The position numbers and the translations under genes are program-made. The notes under the pieces are model-generated. The model saw only the letters and a list, made by a program, of their open reading frames with translations, was not told the origin of the DNA and did no database searches. A stretch of 64,000 nucleotides of DNA, from assembly GCF_020616335.1 (NCBI RefSeq), contig NZ_CP085051.1, positions 1,922,001-1,986,000 of the forward strand, written 5' to 3'. Position 1 is the stretch's first letter. Every line of letters starts with the position of its first letter. Shown in pieces: positions 44,714 through 54,646 of the stretch. The DNA is from Corynebacterium uberis. Lineage in GTDB: Bacteria; Actinomycetota; Actinomycetes; Mycobacteriales; Mycobacteriaceae.

Positions 44714-44957
44714 GACCACAACCCTACTGCTGACGCCCCCGCTCACCCATACGGGTAGGCACGACAACGGTCATGCGGGCCCACCCTATGGGCCCCACCC
44801 CATACACCGGGTACCGCGCTTAGGGCACGTTATAGGCAAACGCCGTCAATGCGCTAAAGTTCTTCCCTGGCAGGTGGTTACACGCCAGGCAACCGTGGTT
44901 GACTGGCTGCGCGCCTCGGGCATCACCCGCGGGCGTGCTCCTTGTGACCGCTGCCAA

Positions 44958-45031
44958 GCCCCCATAGCTCAGTGGATTAGAGCATCCGGTTTCTACCCGG
45001 CTGGTCGCGGGTTCGAGTCCTGCTGGGGGCG
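44958..45031 (+). tRNA. tRNA-Arg (anticodon TCT)
   Basis: Acceptor GCCCCCA pairs with TGGGGGC. The D-arm has AGCTCAGTGGATTAGAGC, the anticodon loop TTTCTAC gives TCT, and the T-arm is GCGGGTTCGAGTCCTGC. CCA is not encoded; a TTTTT follows. It marks the left edge of the siderophore island. Confidence 0.95.
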
Positions 45032-45082
45032 CTTTTTCTTGCGGTGGGTGAGGTGTGGGTTGGGATGACCCCCGATTGATTC

Positions 45083-45293
45083 TGAACTGCTCCCCCTTAG
45101 TTGGACTGCGAAAACAGACATCCACTATAGGGAGCAGTTCATGAGAGCACGAAGCACACTTACCGAGCATCAACAAGCGCACTTAGTCAAGCTGTTCGAA
45201 CAAGGAGTTGGGCATTCGGCAGCAACTACCAGGCTGGGTGTTGGAAGATCCGCTGTCAAAACGCTTCATCATCGATGGCTGCTCCATGGCTAG
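45083..45293 (+). mobile_element. IS3-family remnant: 5' end and truncated orfA
   Basis: A frame at 45141-45293 encodes 50 residues, MRARSTLTEHQQAHL to RLGVGRSAVKTLHHRW, a helix-turn-helix typical of IS3-family OrfA, then stops. Upstream, TGAACTGCTCCC (45083-45094) looks like the IS terminal repeat, and a perfect inverted copy GGGAGCAGTTCA (45130-45141) runs into the start codon. The rest of orfA, orfB and the right end are missing. Confidence 0.8.
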
Positions 45294-45499
45294 CTATCCC
45301 TCGTGGATAAGCCAACCAAGCCGCCCAATGCCTTCGAGTGCCTCGCCCCCGGAGCGACCCGGCGGTTGGGTCCACCGACGCACGGCACGGTCTCCGGTTT
45401 TCTTCACCCGAACTCCCCGCACCCGCCGGTAGTCGACACCGGGGCGACCCCCGATCCGTGGTGGGAGCGCGGCGACATTGAGGGGGATCACCCCTCGAG

Positions 45500-46195
45500 T
45501 CGCCCGGCGTGCAAACTGGGACGCTTTCCCTTCAGCGGACCGGGACGCAGCGCGCCTTGCTCTACCAGCCGCCAATTCACAGCGGCTCGCCGCACGGGGT
45601 GATCATGCTTTTCGACGATCACACGTGGTTGCACCGGCTCCGCCTGGCCGAGGTGCTCAACAAGGCGATCGCCACAGGCGAGCTTCCACCGGTAGCGGTG
45701 GGGCTTGCCACCAAATCAGTAGCCAACAGGAAGTACCCCCTCAGCGCCAACGCTGTTTTCTTACGCGATATTGCCGGTAGCGTGCTGCCCTGGTCGCGGC
45801 GGGAATTCGGGGCGGAGCGCGGCACAGGGCGGGTATGGGTTAGGCCACCTCGATCATAGCGGACCAATCCCCTGGGAGGGCTGGCAGCGGCCTACGCGGC
45901 GGCGGTGACCCCCGGGGTATTCGACCACATCATCGCGCAATCGCCTGCCACCTGGTTCCAACCCGGAAGTAGCGGCGTGCACGTCGGCGTCGACGGGCAG
46001 CTCATCGCCCACGCCCGGGCTTTCATCTCGAGATCGACATACAGGAGCGGCTCTCGGCCGCGCGGGTGCACATGCTCGACGGGGCCCTCGGCTGGCCGCG
46101 GGAGAGCAGCGGCCTGCGGCTCACCATTCCCGGCGGCGGGCACGACTGGGCGAGCTGGCGGGTGAGGCCCACCGAGCATCTACACCGTTGCCTGC
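45500..46195 (+). pseudogene. Decayed enterochelin-esterase-like gene (fes remnant)
   Basis: Three pieces in two or more frames recall Fes/IroD esterases. 45509-45859 encodes ALLYQPPIHSG, MLFDDHTWLHRLRLAEVLNKAIATGELPPVAV and AGSVLPWSRREFG. About 45863-46020 gives LGGLAAAYAAAVTPGVFDHIIAQSPATWF. About 46019-46195 gives LTIPGGGHDWASWR with the catalytic His. The nucleophile motif reads TNPLGG, so the usual Ser is Pro, and the N-terminal domain is lost. The end overlaps the MFS gene's 3' end on the other strand. An intact esterase lies at 59084-60325. Confidence 0.8.
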
Positions 46196-47505
46196 TGCCA
46201 GGTGGCGCGTCCGAGTCGTGCACCGACGGCGACGCCCGCGAGGATGAGCGCGCTAATCGTCACAGCCGCGGCCGCCGGACTGATCGCTAATGCCGCAGCC
46301 ACCACGGCCACGCCCCAGGCGGAGGCCAGGCCGCGGTGGATCATGAGCATCGAGGTGGCCTCGTCAGTGTCGTCCTCGCCCATCCCGTAGAACGCGGCCG
46401 TTTGGGCGAGCAGCACCCCCTGTGAGAGGCACATCGAAAACGCTGCCATGGCCAGCATGGAAACCCACAACGGCCCACCGATCGAGAGAGTCAGCACGGC
46501 GACCACCACCGCGCACGCCGCCACCGCTCCGGCGGCCGCGACGTTCCACGCCCCCAGGCGGGAGGCCAGGGCGGCAACGCATTGGCCGCCAACGAGCAGC
46601 CCCACGGTCTCCGGGAACATGAGCAGGCCGATCTGCTGCGGAGTGGAACCGTATGCGGCCGCGTTGAGCGGCACCACGAAGAGGAACCCGGCCAGTCCGG
46701 CCGAGGCCAGCGCGATGAACCAGCTCGCCGGGCCGAAGGCAGGGGCACGCCACATGGTGACATCCACGTCGCCGGTGGCCAGCGCTCTGCGCCCGGCAAC
46801 CACGCCGACGACGGCGAGCGCGCACCCAGCCACCAGGTGGGCGAGGCGTAGGGACTGACCGGGGTTGATCCCGGCGACGAAGAGCGGACCGGCGGAGACC
46901 ACCGCGGCGCAAGCCACGCAGCCGGTGAGCAGTCCGGCCCAACCCCGCTCCAGTTTGTTCACCGGCTGCGGGTGGAGCACGAACATCGCGGCAGCCGCGG
47001 TACAGAGGACAACGGGGATGATTACGGCGAACACCCAGCGCCAGCCCACGTGCCCCGCGATAAACCCGCCGGCCACCGGGCCAAGCATCGGCGCGATGGT
47101 CAGCGGCACCAGCGTGATCTGCGCGATGCGCAGGCGTTGCGCGCCGGTGGCCCCGCGGTAGACCATCGCCAGGCCCACCGGCACGAGCACCCCGGAGGCC
47201 ACGCCCTGGACCACCCTTCCCGCTACCAGCCAGCCGAGGCTCTGCGCGCTGGCGGAAAGGGCGAGCCCGGCGGTAAAGCCACCCAGGCACCACACGAACA
47301 CCCGCTGGGCACTGAAGGTGGACGCGCAGCGCCCGGCAGCGGGTAATACCACCGCCGAGGCGATGAGGAATGCCCACTCCACGGCGCTCAAGGCCACCCC
47401 GTGCACGCCGAAGTCCTCGGCTATCAGCGGCAGCGCCGGGTTTATCACGGTGGAGTCAAAGCCGTTGGCCGCCATGGCCAGCAAATACACGATGATCTTG
47501 CCCAT
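46180..47505 (-). CDS. MFS exporter (DHA2-like), probable siderophore efflux
   Basis: 441 residues, 12-14 helices. N-terminal FDSTVINPALPLIAEDFG resembles the DHA2 drug:H+ antiporter motif, and GRVVQGVASGVLVPVGLAMVYRG and LGPVAGGFIAGHVGWRWVF are family motifs. It starts three bases after the NRPS stop, so it is co-translated with it, which points to export of the NRPS product. Ribosome binding bases (GAGCGAGG) lie in the end of the NRPS gene. The final codons overlap the fes remnant. Confidence 0.88.
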   Translation of the reverse strand: MGKIIVYLLAMAANGFDSTVINPALPLIAEDFGVHGVALSAVEWAFLIASAVVLPAAGRCASTFSAQRVFVWCLGGFTAGLALSASAQSLGWLVAGRVVQGVASGVLVPVGLAMVYRGATGAQRLRIAQITLVPLTIAPMLGPVAGGFIAGHVGWRWVFAVIIPVVLCTAAAAMFVLHPQPVNKLERGWAGLLTGCVACAAVVSAGPLFVAGINPGQSLRLAHLVAGCALAVVGVVAGRRALATGDVDVTMWRAPAFGPASWFIALASAGLAGFLFVVPLNAAAYGSTPQQIGLLMFPETVGLLVGGQCVAALASRLGAWNVAAAGAVAACAVVVAVLTLSIGGPLWVSMLAMAAFSMCLSQGVLLAQTAAFYGMGEDDTDEATSMLMIHRGLASAWGVAVVAAALAISPAAAAVTISALILAGVAVGARLGRATWQQATV

Positions 47506-47508
47506 CGC

Positions 47509-50500
47509 CTAGCCTCGCTCCCCCGCCGCGCGCGCGTTCTCGAGGATGGCCTGGGCGACCACCGCGCCAATGGCGGCGATGGGCCCGGGGCGCGTCATCT
47601 CCCGGTGCGTGCAGTCCACGTCGATGATGCGCATGGGCTTGTCCAGGTAGGCGTCCCACTCGTGTGGGTCATGATCTGGGCCGATCCCGGCGCGCGCAGC
47701 GCGGAAGAAGTACACCTCGCCGCCGTAGCTTTCGTGCGCGTATTCGCGCAGGATGCGGGCGGTGTTGCGGTAGGTGGCCACGATCGCGCGAAGCGTAGCG
47801 ATGTCCAACCCAGCCATCGGCGAGTGACGGCGGGTAAGGATGCCCGCCATGGCTTCGAAGGTGGGTTCCTCCCCACCAAATTCGTCGTCGTCGAGGCCGG
47901 CCATGGCGAGCACCGCGGACAGGGCGTCCTCCAGCGGCGGCTCTTCAACCCCAGCCTCAGCCTCGGAGGGGTAGGCATCGAGCAGCGCAACCACGCCCGC
48001 TTCCTTCCCGAGCCGGGCCGCCATGACGTGGGCCACCATGCCGCCCAACGACCAGCCCACGATGTGGTACGGGCCCGTGGGGGCGACGGACTTGATCTGG
48101 GCGATGTAATCATCGGCTATCTCGGCCAGCGAGCCCGGCTGGTCATCCGGGTTCAACACTCCGCGTGCTTGCAGGCCCCACACCGGTAACTCGTCTGGCA
48201 GCTGCCGCGGGAGCCCCGAGTAACACCAGGACAGGCCCCCAGCCGGGTGGATCGCCACGACCACGCCGAGGTCGGTTGCTGGACAGCGGCGCAGTGGCAG
48301 GAGCACCTGCAGATCCACCGCGACGGAGACCTCCCCGCCCAAGGCTTGGGCGAGTAGCTCCGGAGTGGGGTTCGCCATCACGGTCCCCACCCGCAGCTCA
48401 TGGCCGGTGAGCTCGCCGATCAACCCGGTGAGCCCCACGGCGAGCAGCGAGTGGCCGCCGAGGTCGAAGAAGGAATCCTCGGCAGAGACGGACTCCAGGC
48501 CCAGCACCTCGGTGAAGGCCTCGGCGATAGCGGACTCGAGCGGCCCCTCAGGGGCGCGGCCAGCAGAGGCCTTGATGTCCGGGGCGGGCAGCGCCGCGGT
48601 GTCAAGCTTACCGTTGACGGTCAGCGGCACCTCGGGGATCGCCACCACCGCACCCGGGGCCATCTGCACGGGTAAGGCATCGGCGATGGCGTGGCGCAGG
48701 GCGATCGGGTCGGCGGTGGCTGGGTCGGGGCCCACGACGTAGGCCACGATGCGCTCGTCGAGCACGCGCGCGTGAGCCCAGCGGACCTCGTCGACCGCCG
48801 CCACGGCGGCCAATTCCACCTCGCCGAGTTCGATGCGGAAGCCGCGCAGCTGGACCTGCCGGTCGCTGCGCCCGCGGAATTCCAGGACGTGGTCACGGCG
48901 GCGACGCACCGCGAGATCCCCCGAGCGGTACATGCGCCCGGCTGTCACCCCGGTTCCATCAGGCACGAAGCGTTGGGCGCTGAGCTCCTCGCGGCCCAGG
49001 TACCCCGCGGCGAGACCAGCGCCTGACACGTGGATCTCGCCCACCACTCCCTCGGGGACCGGGTGTCCATAGGCGTCGAGCAAGTACAGACCGAGGTCCG
49101 AGATGGGCTCGCCCACGGCGCTACCGCCCGCGGCCAACAGCGCAGCATCGAGAAGCTGATAAGTGACGTGCACCGTGGTCTCGGTGATGCCGTACATGTT
49201 GACCACCTCCGGGCTACCGGCGGGGTGGATACCGAACCAAGCGCTCACCACGTTGGGGTCCATGGCCTCGCCGCCGAGGATCACCGTACGCAGGCTCAGC
49301 GCCGAAGGGCTTTCCGCCTCGGCCAAGGTGAGCTGAGCGAAAGCCGAAGGGGTGAGGTTGAGCACCGTGACGCCCTGGTCAGCAAGCAACCCGGCAAACT
49401 CCTGCGGAGAACGCGCGGTATCAGCGCCGACCAGCACGAGCCGCCCGCCATAGAGTAGGGCCCCGTAGAGCTCCCACACCGCGAAGTCGAATGCGAAGGA
49501 GTGGAAGGCCGTCCACACGTCGTGCTGCCCGAAATTGAAATGCTCCTCGGTGGCGGCAAACAGACGCGGCACGTTGGACTGCGGGATCACCACGCCTTTG
49601 GGACGACCGGTGGAACCCGAGGTAAAGATCACGTACGCCGGGTCCTCCTCGGTCGGTACGGTCCGCGGCGCGGGGCAGTGTGCTGCTCCGGGGGCGGGCG
49701 CGTCGGCGCGGAAGCCGACTCCCACGTCACGGCCGTCAAGATCGACAAATGACACAGGAGCTCGCTCCGCCTCTGCCGATCCGCGGTCCCCCACGATCGC
49801 ATCGACGAGCCCGGAGTGGGCGGCGAGGACTCTGCGGGAGCCGATGACCATAGCCGCGACGTCCGCGTCGTCAAATGTGGAGCGCAGGCGGGCCGTCGGG
49901 TAAGCCGGGTCGAGCGGGACGTAGCAGGCCCCGGCGCGCACGACACCGATGATCGCGCGAACCTGGGCATAGCCGCGCTCAGCGAGCACCGCTACGCGGT
50001 CCCCGGCACCGATGCCCCGGGCGTTGAGCGCGGCCGCGAGCCCAGCAGTGTCGGCGTCCAGCTGGCGGTAGGTGTACTGCGCGCCGGCCCCGGTGGCGTC
50101 CGTGATGGCCACGCGATCCGGGTAGCTCACCAGGGCTCGCTCCACGGCGGCGTGCAGGGTGCCGACGCCCGGGAAGTCAGCGCGGGGCGCCGTGACGGCG
50201 GTGCGCTCCCCAGGGGCACCCAGGGGGTGCGTCCCGATGCGCGCTGACGGATTCTCGGCGGCGCGCTCGAGGATCCCGCTCAGCCAGTCGGCGAAGGTGC
50301 TCACTGTCTCCGCGCGCCAGAGGTCGCTGGCGTACTCGAAGCGCAGGGCGATGGTCGCATCGGCGCAGTGGATGATCTCCACGGTGAGGTCGAACTTGGC
50401 GGTACCGGTGCCGCACACGCGGGCGATCACTGGGCGGCCGAGGCCCAGGTCGATCTGGAGATCGGGGGCGTCCTGGGAGACGAGCAGAACCTGGAAAAGC

Positions 50501-53500
50501 GGGTGCACGCCCTGGGTGCGCTGGGGGCCGACCGCGGCGACGACGTCGTCGAGACAGTTATGCGCGTGATTGAGCCACTCCCCGCGGGTGCGGGCGATGA
50601 CCTCGGCGAAGGTGGGGTTGCCCTCCAGACTCGTGCGGGTGACGACCGTGGTTGCGAGGCAGGCGACTGCGGAGCCATCTACGCGGTTGGCGTAGACCGT
50701 GCCGATGGGGATGTCCTCGCCGCCGCCGCAACGGTGCAACAAGGTGGCCAGCGCGGCGTGGATGACGGCGAAGGGGGTGGACCCGGTGCGGCGGGCCAGC
50801 CCCACAACGGCGGCGCTGGCCTCGCCGCCGAGGTCAAGCACGTATTCCCCGCCGCGCCCGTCCCGGGTGGCAGGCCGCGGGTAGTCGCACGGCAGCGTGA
50901 TCTCCGTGGGCAGCCCTGCGAGGTACTCGCGCCAGAAATCAAGGTCCGTGCCAGTCGTCGGCGCCGGGGCTGGCAGGGGGTCGGCGCCGCCCAATGCGGG
51001 GAACGCTTCCCCGGCGGCGGATGGGCCTGTAGCGGCGTAGGCGCGCGCGAAGGTGTCCAGCACGCGTGGGAGCGCGCCACCGTCGATGGCAGTGTGGTGG
51101 AAGGTGAGCACCGTGGCGCCCCGCCCCTCGTAGTGGGCGCGCACGGGTAGCTCGGAGGTGACGTCGATGGGCGCCGGGTCGGCGAAGTCGGTGATCCGCA
51201 CCGCGTCGTTTATCTCCGCGGCGGAGAACTCGCGGACGGTGGGCGTGCCGTCGTCGGCCGCGGGCAGGCAGCGGCGTAGCACACGGTGAGCAGCGATCGT
51301 CGCGGACAGCGCTGGACGGAGGCGCTCAATGGGCAGGTGGCAGTCGAGGACCACCGGGATGTTGTAGGTGTGGCTCGGCCCGTGAAGCTGCTCGACGAGC
51401 CACAGCGAGCGGGCCGAGTCGGTGATCTCCACCCCACGCGCGCGGGTCGCCCCTGTGGATCCAACGGATGCGATGGGCTCACCGTAGTAAATGGTCTCGG
51501 TCTTCTCGATCAGCTCCGCCAGTTCCGCCACGGTGGGATTGTCGAGGATGTCCTTGAGCCCCGGGGCACCAGGCAGGGTGGTGCCGAGGGAGACGGCGGC
51601 GAGCGAGTGGCCGCCGAGCGCGAAGAAATCGGCCCCCGGGTCATCCGGCGGGGTGTCCAAGCCCAGGACCTGCGCGAAGCCGAGCGCCACGTGGCGCTCG
51701 GCCGGGGTGAGCGGCCGCGCCGAGCTGCGCGCCGCGCCGCCGGCCATGGGCGCGGGGAGCCGCGCGGAGTCCACCTTCCCGCGTTCGGTCAGCGGCAGAG
51801 CGGCGATGGGGACGATGACGCTAGGGACGAAGGCAGCGGGGAGCTCGGAGCGCAGCCGGTTGCGGGCCGCCACCGCGTCAAAGGCCGCGTGGTTGTCGGT
51901 GACGGCGTAGCCCACCAACCGCTCGCCGGCCCCGTCGTCACGGATGATCGCGGCGGCGTTTGTCACCCCGGGCAGGCGGGTGAGCGCGGCCTCGACTTCG
52001 GCGGGCTCGATGCGTACGCCGCGCAGGGATAGCTGGGAGTCGGTGCGCCCGATGTACGTCAATGCGCCGGAGGCATCGGCACGCACGAGGTCGCCGGTGC
52101 GGTACCAGCCGCCGGCGAAAGCCTCAGCGGTGGCGGCGGGTTGGCCGAGGTAGCCGGTTGCCAGGGACGAGCCGCGGACGTGCAACTCCCCAGGCACCCC
52201 GGCGGGCAGGGCGCGCCCGTAACGGTCGGCCACTCGACCCTCCTGGCCGGGCAAGACCCGGCCGATCGAGGGCGCGGGGTATTCCGCGACCCACGCCAGC
52301 GTGGTATCCACGGTGTTCTCGGTGGGACCGTAGGCGTTGGCGGCGGTAAGGGGCAGATCGCGCAGGGTATCCCACAGCCCCTGGGGGCAGCTGTCACCAC
52401 CCACGTACGCGCCGCGCAGCGCGGGCAGGGCGCCGCCGGCCAGTACGCGCTCAAGCACCGCCGGGGAGATGTCCACGAACTCTGTTTCCCGCGCAGCAAG
52501 AAAGGCCCGCAACTCTGTGGGGGTAGCGATCGTATCTTCGGCGGCGATGTCCAGTGGGCAGCCCAGCAGGTACATGGCCAAGGGGCTGAAGGAGGAATCG
52601 AAACTGCACGGGTGCACGTGGGCCACCCGCGGGCGACCGAGAGGGCGCAGGTGCACGTCGCGGACCGTGGAGATGTAATTGGCGATCGCCGATCGCGGGA
52701 TCACCACGCCTTTGGGCTTCCCCGTTGAGCCGGAGGTGAAAAGCACGTAGGCGGGCGCCTCAGTGGGAACCGCGGCCGGGACCCTGGAGGTGAGAACTTC
52801 ATGATTTTCGTCGATCGTGGCGAGGAACGCCTCGTCAATCATCGCGGCCGGGTCCGCCTGAGCGAGCACCTCCGCGCGGCGCGCTGCAGGCCACGCCGCG
52901 TCGACGGGGACGAACGCCGCGCCCACCCGCCACACGGCGAGCGGGGCAAGGACGGACCAGGTACCGCGGGGCAGCGCGATGGCCACGCGGTCCCCCACGC
53001 CCACGCCGACCCGCTCGAGCGCGGCGCTAAGCCTGTCCACCCGTTCGCCTGCCTGCCGCGGATCCAGCCGGGCGTCGGGCCCGGCCAACCATTCCCCCGC
53101 ACCCGCCAGCGCGCACACATCCCCAAGGTCCGCCGGCCGCAGTACGGGGCCGCCGTAAAGTTCCACCCCGCCGAGGGCCAGGCGGTCTAGGCCGTCTGCG
53201 GGTTCTTCAGGTTCGCCGATGTCGCGCGCCTCCGCGGCCACGAGCCCCTCCCACGCGTGGGCAAAGATGGTGGCCCACCCGCGGCGGGTTTCCTCCTCGA
53301 CGAGCCCCTCGGGGGTGAGCAGCGTGGCGGCGTACCCACCGCCAGCCGCGGGGCGCACGTCCACCACCGCGCCATCGGTGGGGCCGTCGTGCAGCGGGGC
53401 CGCCTTCGCCGTGGCCTCCCCCAGCCGATACGAGTGATTGAAGGGCACGAGATTCACCGCCACGTCCACGAGCGCCTCGTGGGAGGCGAGGCCCGCCTGG

Positions 53501-54519
53501 GCTCGGATGCTCTCGTGGCGCACCGCCTGCCGGGCAGAGGCCTGCGTCCACGCGACCTTGGCTTGGGCGGCCAGGTCCGCGAGGCCCTTCCCTGCAACGG
53601 GGGTCGCGTCGACGACCACCGGGGTGAGGTTTTGAGTGGTGGCTGCCACCGTCGGGCGCAGCGAGCCCTGCCGATTCATCACGTGCATTCCCACCACGGC
53701 GGCGCGGCGCTGCCGACCGGTCGCGCTGCTGAGCACTGCGGCTGCGGCGATCAGCAGCGCGGGGTCGGGAACCGCGATCCGCGCGGGGATGGGCATGGAG
53801 TCGGAGCGCACGGCCCCGCCCACGAGCAGAGGTTCGGCAGGCGGCGGGACGTCCCGCGGGCCTGGCTGCGCCTCGGGACCGTCGGCAATCGCCTTAAGGT
53901 AGGCGGCAACGTCTCCCTCACTCGGCTGCGCGTCGAGGGGGTACTCGGCCGGATCAGCCCCGCCTATCAGCGCTCTGTACACCCGCGCGATGTTCGCGGC
54001 GATGAGGCTGAAGGCGTAGCCATCCAGGCCCAGGTGGTGGGCCCGCAGCAGCCAGCGGTAGGATTCCGCTCCGGAGCGCTCCACGATCGCGTGGGACACA
54101 CACCCCGCGTACGGATCAGCGGGAGTCGCCAGTACCGCCTCGACGTCAACGGAATCCACAACGCGCACCTGAGGCGGCGGTGCGTCGAAAAGCTGACGCG
54201 GCGGATTCGCCCCCACCAGGCGCAGGCGCGTGGCCGGGGTCACCGCCAGCACGTGCTGGGCGGCGTGCACGAACGCCTCCTCGTCAAGCGCGCCGGTGAT
54301 CGTGGTGATCTCGGCGACGGCGTACGAGGTTGCGTCGTCATACATCTGCTCCGAAAGCCAGATTCCCTCCTGAGCGACGGAGAGCGGATACCCCACTCCG
54401 GCACCGGACGCGGGCACCTCCTCCTTATCCGGGGCGGATCTCGGCGGGAACTCGGGCGTGCTGGGGCGGGTGTCCAACGGTTTCTTCATGAACTTTCGAT
54501 ATTCCTGTGGCGTCGGCAT
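47509..54519 (-). CDS. Dimodular NRPS, C-A-T-C-A-T-TE (DhbF/griseobactin type)
   Basis: 2336 residues. C1 about 25-440 (HHLGLDG near 161), A1 465-900 (FTSGSTGKPKG), T1 930-1000 (GGHSLAAVSL), C2 1030-1450 (HHTAIDGG), A2 1490-1950, T2 1985-2060 (GGHSLLAVGL), TE 2080-2336 (GWSLGG, later DCTHRE). Hand-read specificity codes: A2 is DFWNIGMVHK, exactly the threonine code. A1 is DSSDYGAVDK, not a Gly code; its end (GAVDK) and two Asp resemble Arg-activating domains. No epimerase or MbtH is seen. A C domain at the start implies an acyl or aryl starter loaded elsewhere. The start could be 54489 (MKKPLDTRP). Same operon as the importer upstream and MFS downstream. Confidence 0.93.
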   Translation of the reverse strand: MPTPQEYRKFMKKPLDTRPSTPEFPPRSAPDKEEVPASGAGVGYPLSVAQEGIWLSEQMYDDATSYAVAEITTITGALDEEAFVHAAQHVLAVTPATRLRLVGANPPRQLFDAPPPQVRVVDSVDVEAVLATPADPYAGCVSHAIVERSGAESYRWLLRAHHLGLDGYAFSLIAANIARVYRALIGGADPAEYPLDAQPSEGDVAAYLKAIADGPEAQPGPRDVPPPAEPLLVGGAVRSDSMPIPARIAVPDPALLIAAAAVLSSATGRQRRAAVVGMHVMNRQGSLRPTVAATTQNLTPVVVDATPVAGKGLADLAAQAKVAWTQASARQAVRHESIRAQAGLASHEALVDVAVNLVPFNHSYRLGEATAKAAPLHDGPTDGAVVDVRPAAGGGYAATLLTPEGLVEEETRRGWATIFAHAWEGLVAAEARDIGEPEEPADGLDRLALGGVELYGGPVLRPADLGDVCALAGAGEWLAGPDARLDPRQAGERVDRLSAALERVGVGVGDRVAIALPRGTWSVLAPLAVWRVGAAFVPVDAAWPAARRAEVLAQADPAAMIDEAFLATIDENHEVLTSRVPAAVPTEAPAYVLFTSGSTGKPKGVVIPRSAIANYISTVRDVHLRPLGRPRVAHVHPCSFDSSFSPLAMYLLGCPLDIAAEDTIATPTELRAFLAARETEFVDISPAVLERVLAGGALPALRGAYVGGDSCPQGLWDTLRDLPLTAANAYGPTENTVDTTLAWVAEYPAPSIGRVLPGQEGRVADRYGRALPAGVPGELHVRGSSLATGYLGQPAATAEAFAGGWYRTGDLVRADASGALTYIGRTDSQLSLRGVRIEPAEVEAALTRLPGVTNAAAIIRDDGAGERLVGYAVTDNHAAFDAVAARNRLRSELPAAFVPSVIVPIAALPLTERGKVDSARLPAPMAGGAARSSARPLTPAERHVALGFAQVLGLDTPPDDPGADFFALGGHSLAAVSLGTTLPGAPGLKDILDNPTVAELAELIEKTETIYYGEPIASVGSTGATRARGVEITDSARSLWLVEQLHGPSHTYNIPVVLDCHLPIERLRPALSATIAAHRVLRRCLPAADDGTPTVREFSAAEINDAVRITDFADPAPIDVTSELPVRAHYEGRGATVLTFHHTAIDGGALPRVLDTFARAYAATGPSAAGEAFPALGGADPLPAPAPTTGTDLDFWREYLAGLPTEITLPCDYPRPATRDGRGGEYVLDLGGEASAAVVGLARRTGSTPFAVIHAALATLLHRCGGGEDIPIGTVYANRVDGSAVACLATTVVTRTSLEGNPTFAEVIARTRGEWLNHAHNCLDDVVAAVGPQRTQGVHPLFQVLLVSQDAPDLQIDLGLGRPVIARVCGTGTAKFDLTVEIIHCADATIALRFEYASDLWRAETVSTFADWLSGILERAAENPSARIGTHPLGAPGERTAVTAPRADFPGVGTLHAAVERALVSYPDRVAITDATGAGAQYTYRQLDADTAGLAAALNARGIGAGDRVAVLAERGYAQVRAIIGVVRAGACYVPLDPAYPTARLRSTFDDADVAAMVIGSRRVLAAHSGLVDAIVGDRGSAEAERAPVSFVDLDGRDVGVGFRADAPAPGAAHCPAPRTVPTEEDPAYVIFTSGSTGRPKGVVIPQSNVPRLFAATEEHFNFGQHDVWTAFHSFAFDFAVWELYGALLYGGRLVLVGADTARSPQEFAGLLADQGVTVLNLTPSAFAQLTLAEAESPSALSLRTVILGGEAMDPNVVSAWFGIHPAGSPEVVNMYGITETTVHVTYQLLDAALLAAGGSAVGEPISDLGLYLLDAYGHPVPEGVVGEIHVSGAGLAAGYLGREELSAQRFVPDGTGVTAGRMYRSGDLAVRRRRDHVLEFRGRSDRQVQLRGFRIELGEVELAAVAAVDEVRWAHARVLDERIVAYVVGPDPATADPIALRHAIADALPVQMAPGAVVAIPEVPLTVNGKLDTAALPAPDIKASAGRAPEGPLESAIAEAFTEVLGLESVSAEDSFFDLGGHSLLAVGLTGLIGELTGHELRVGTVMANPTPELLAQALGGEVSVAVDLQVLLPLRRCPATDLGVVVAIHPAGGLSWCYSGLPRQLPDELPVWGLQARGVLNPDDQPGSLAEIADDYIAQIKSVAPTGPYHIVGWSLGGMVAHVMAARLGKEAGVVALLDAYPSEAEAGVEEPPLEDALSAVLAMAGLDDDEFGGEEPTFEAMAGILTRRHSPMAGLDIATLRAIVATYRNTARILREYAHESYGGEVYFFRAARAGIGPDHDPHEWDAYLDKPMRIIDVDCTHREMTRPGPIAAIGAVVAQAILENARAAGERG

Positions 54520-54544
54520 AGTCTGCGCCGTGCTATGGACGCAA

Positions 54545-54592
54545 CGGAGGCGGCCGTGTGAGGGGGAATCTCACGCAGCCGCCTTCGGAGGG
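54545..54592 (-). terminator. Inverted repeat between the binding-protein gene and the NRPS
   Basis: AGGCGGC..GCGTGAGA pairs imperfectly with TCAC..GGCCGCCT around a pyrimidine-rich loop, past the binding-protein stop. There is no T-run, so it may only dampen transcription or protect the mRNA end within the operon. Confidence 0.45.
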
Positions 54593-54646
54593 GCGGTGCT
54601 GCTCAGGGGTGGTACGGTGCGGGTTCTTGAACCGCAGCGCGGAGTC

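Noticed and set aside
45294..45575. Minus-strand frame of 93 codons between the IS stub and the fes remnant
   Set aside because: Arg/Gly-rich with no homology that I recognise, overlaps the decayed gene on the other strand.
47509..54519. Bacillibactin (DHB-Gly-Thr) synthetase call
   Set aside because: The Thr code fits, but the A1 code is unlike the Gly code and no dhb genes are present here.
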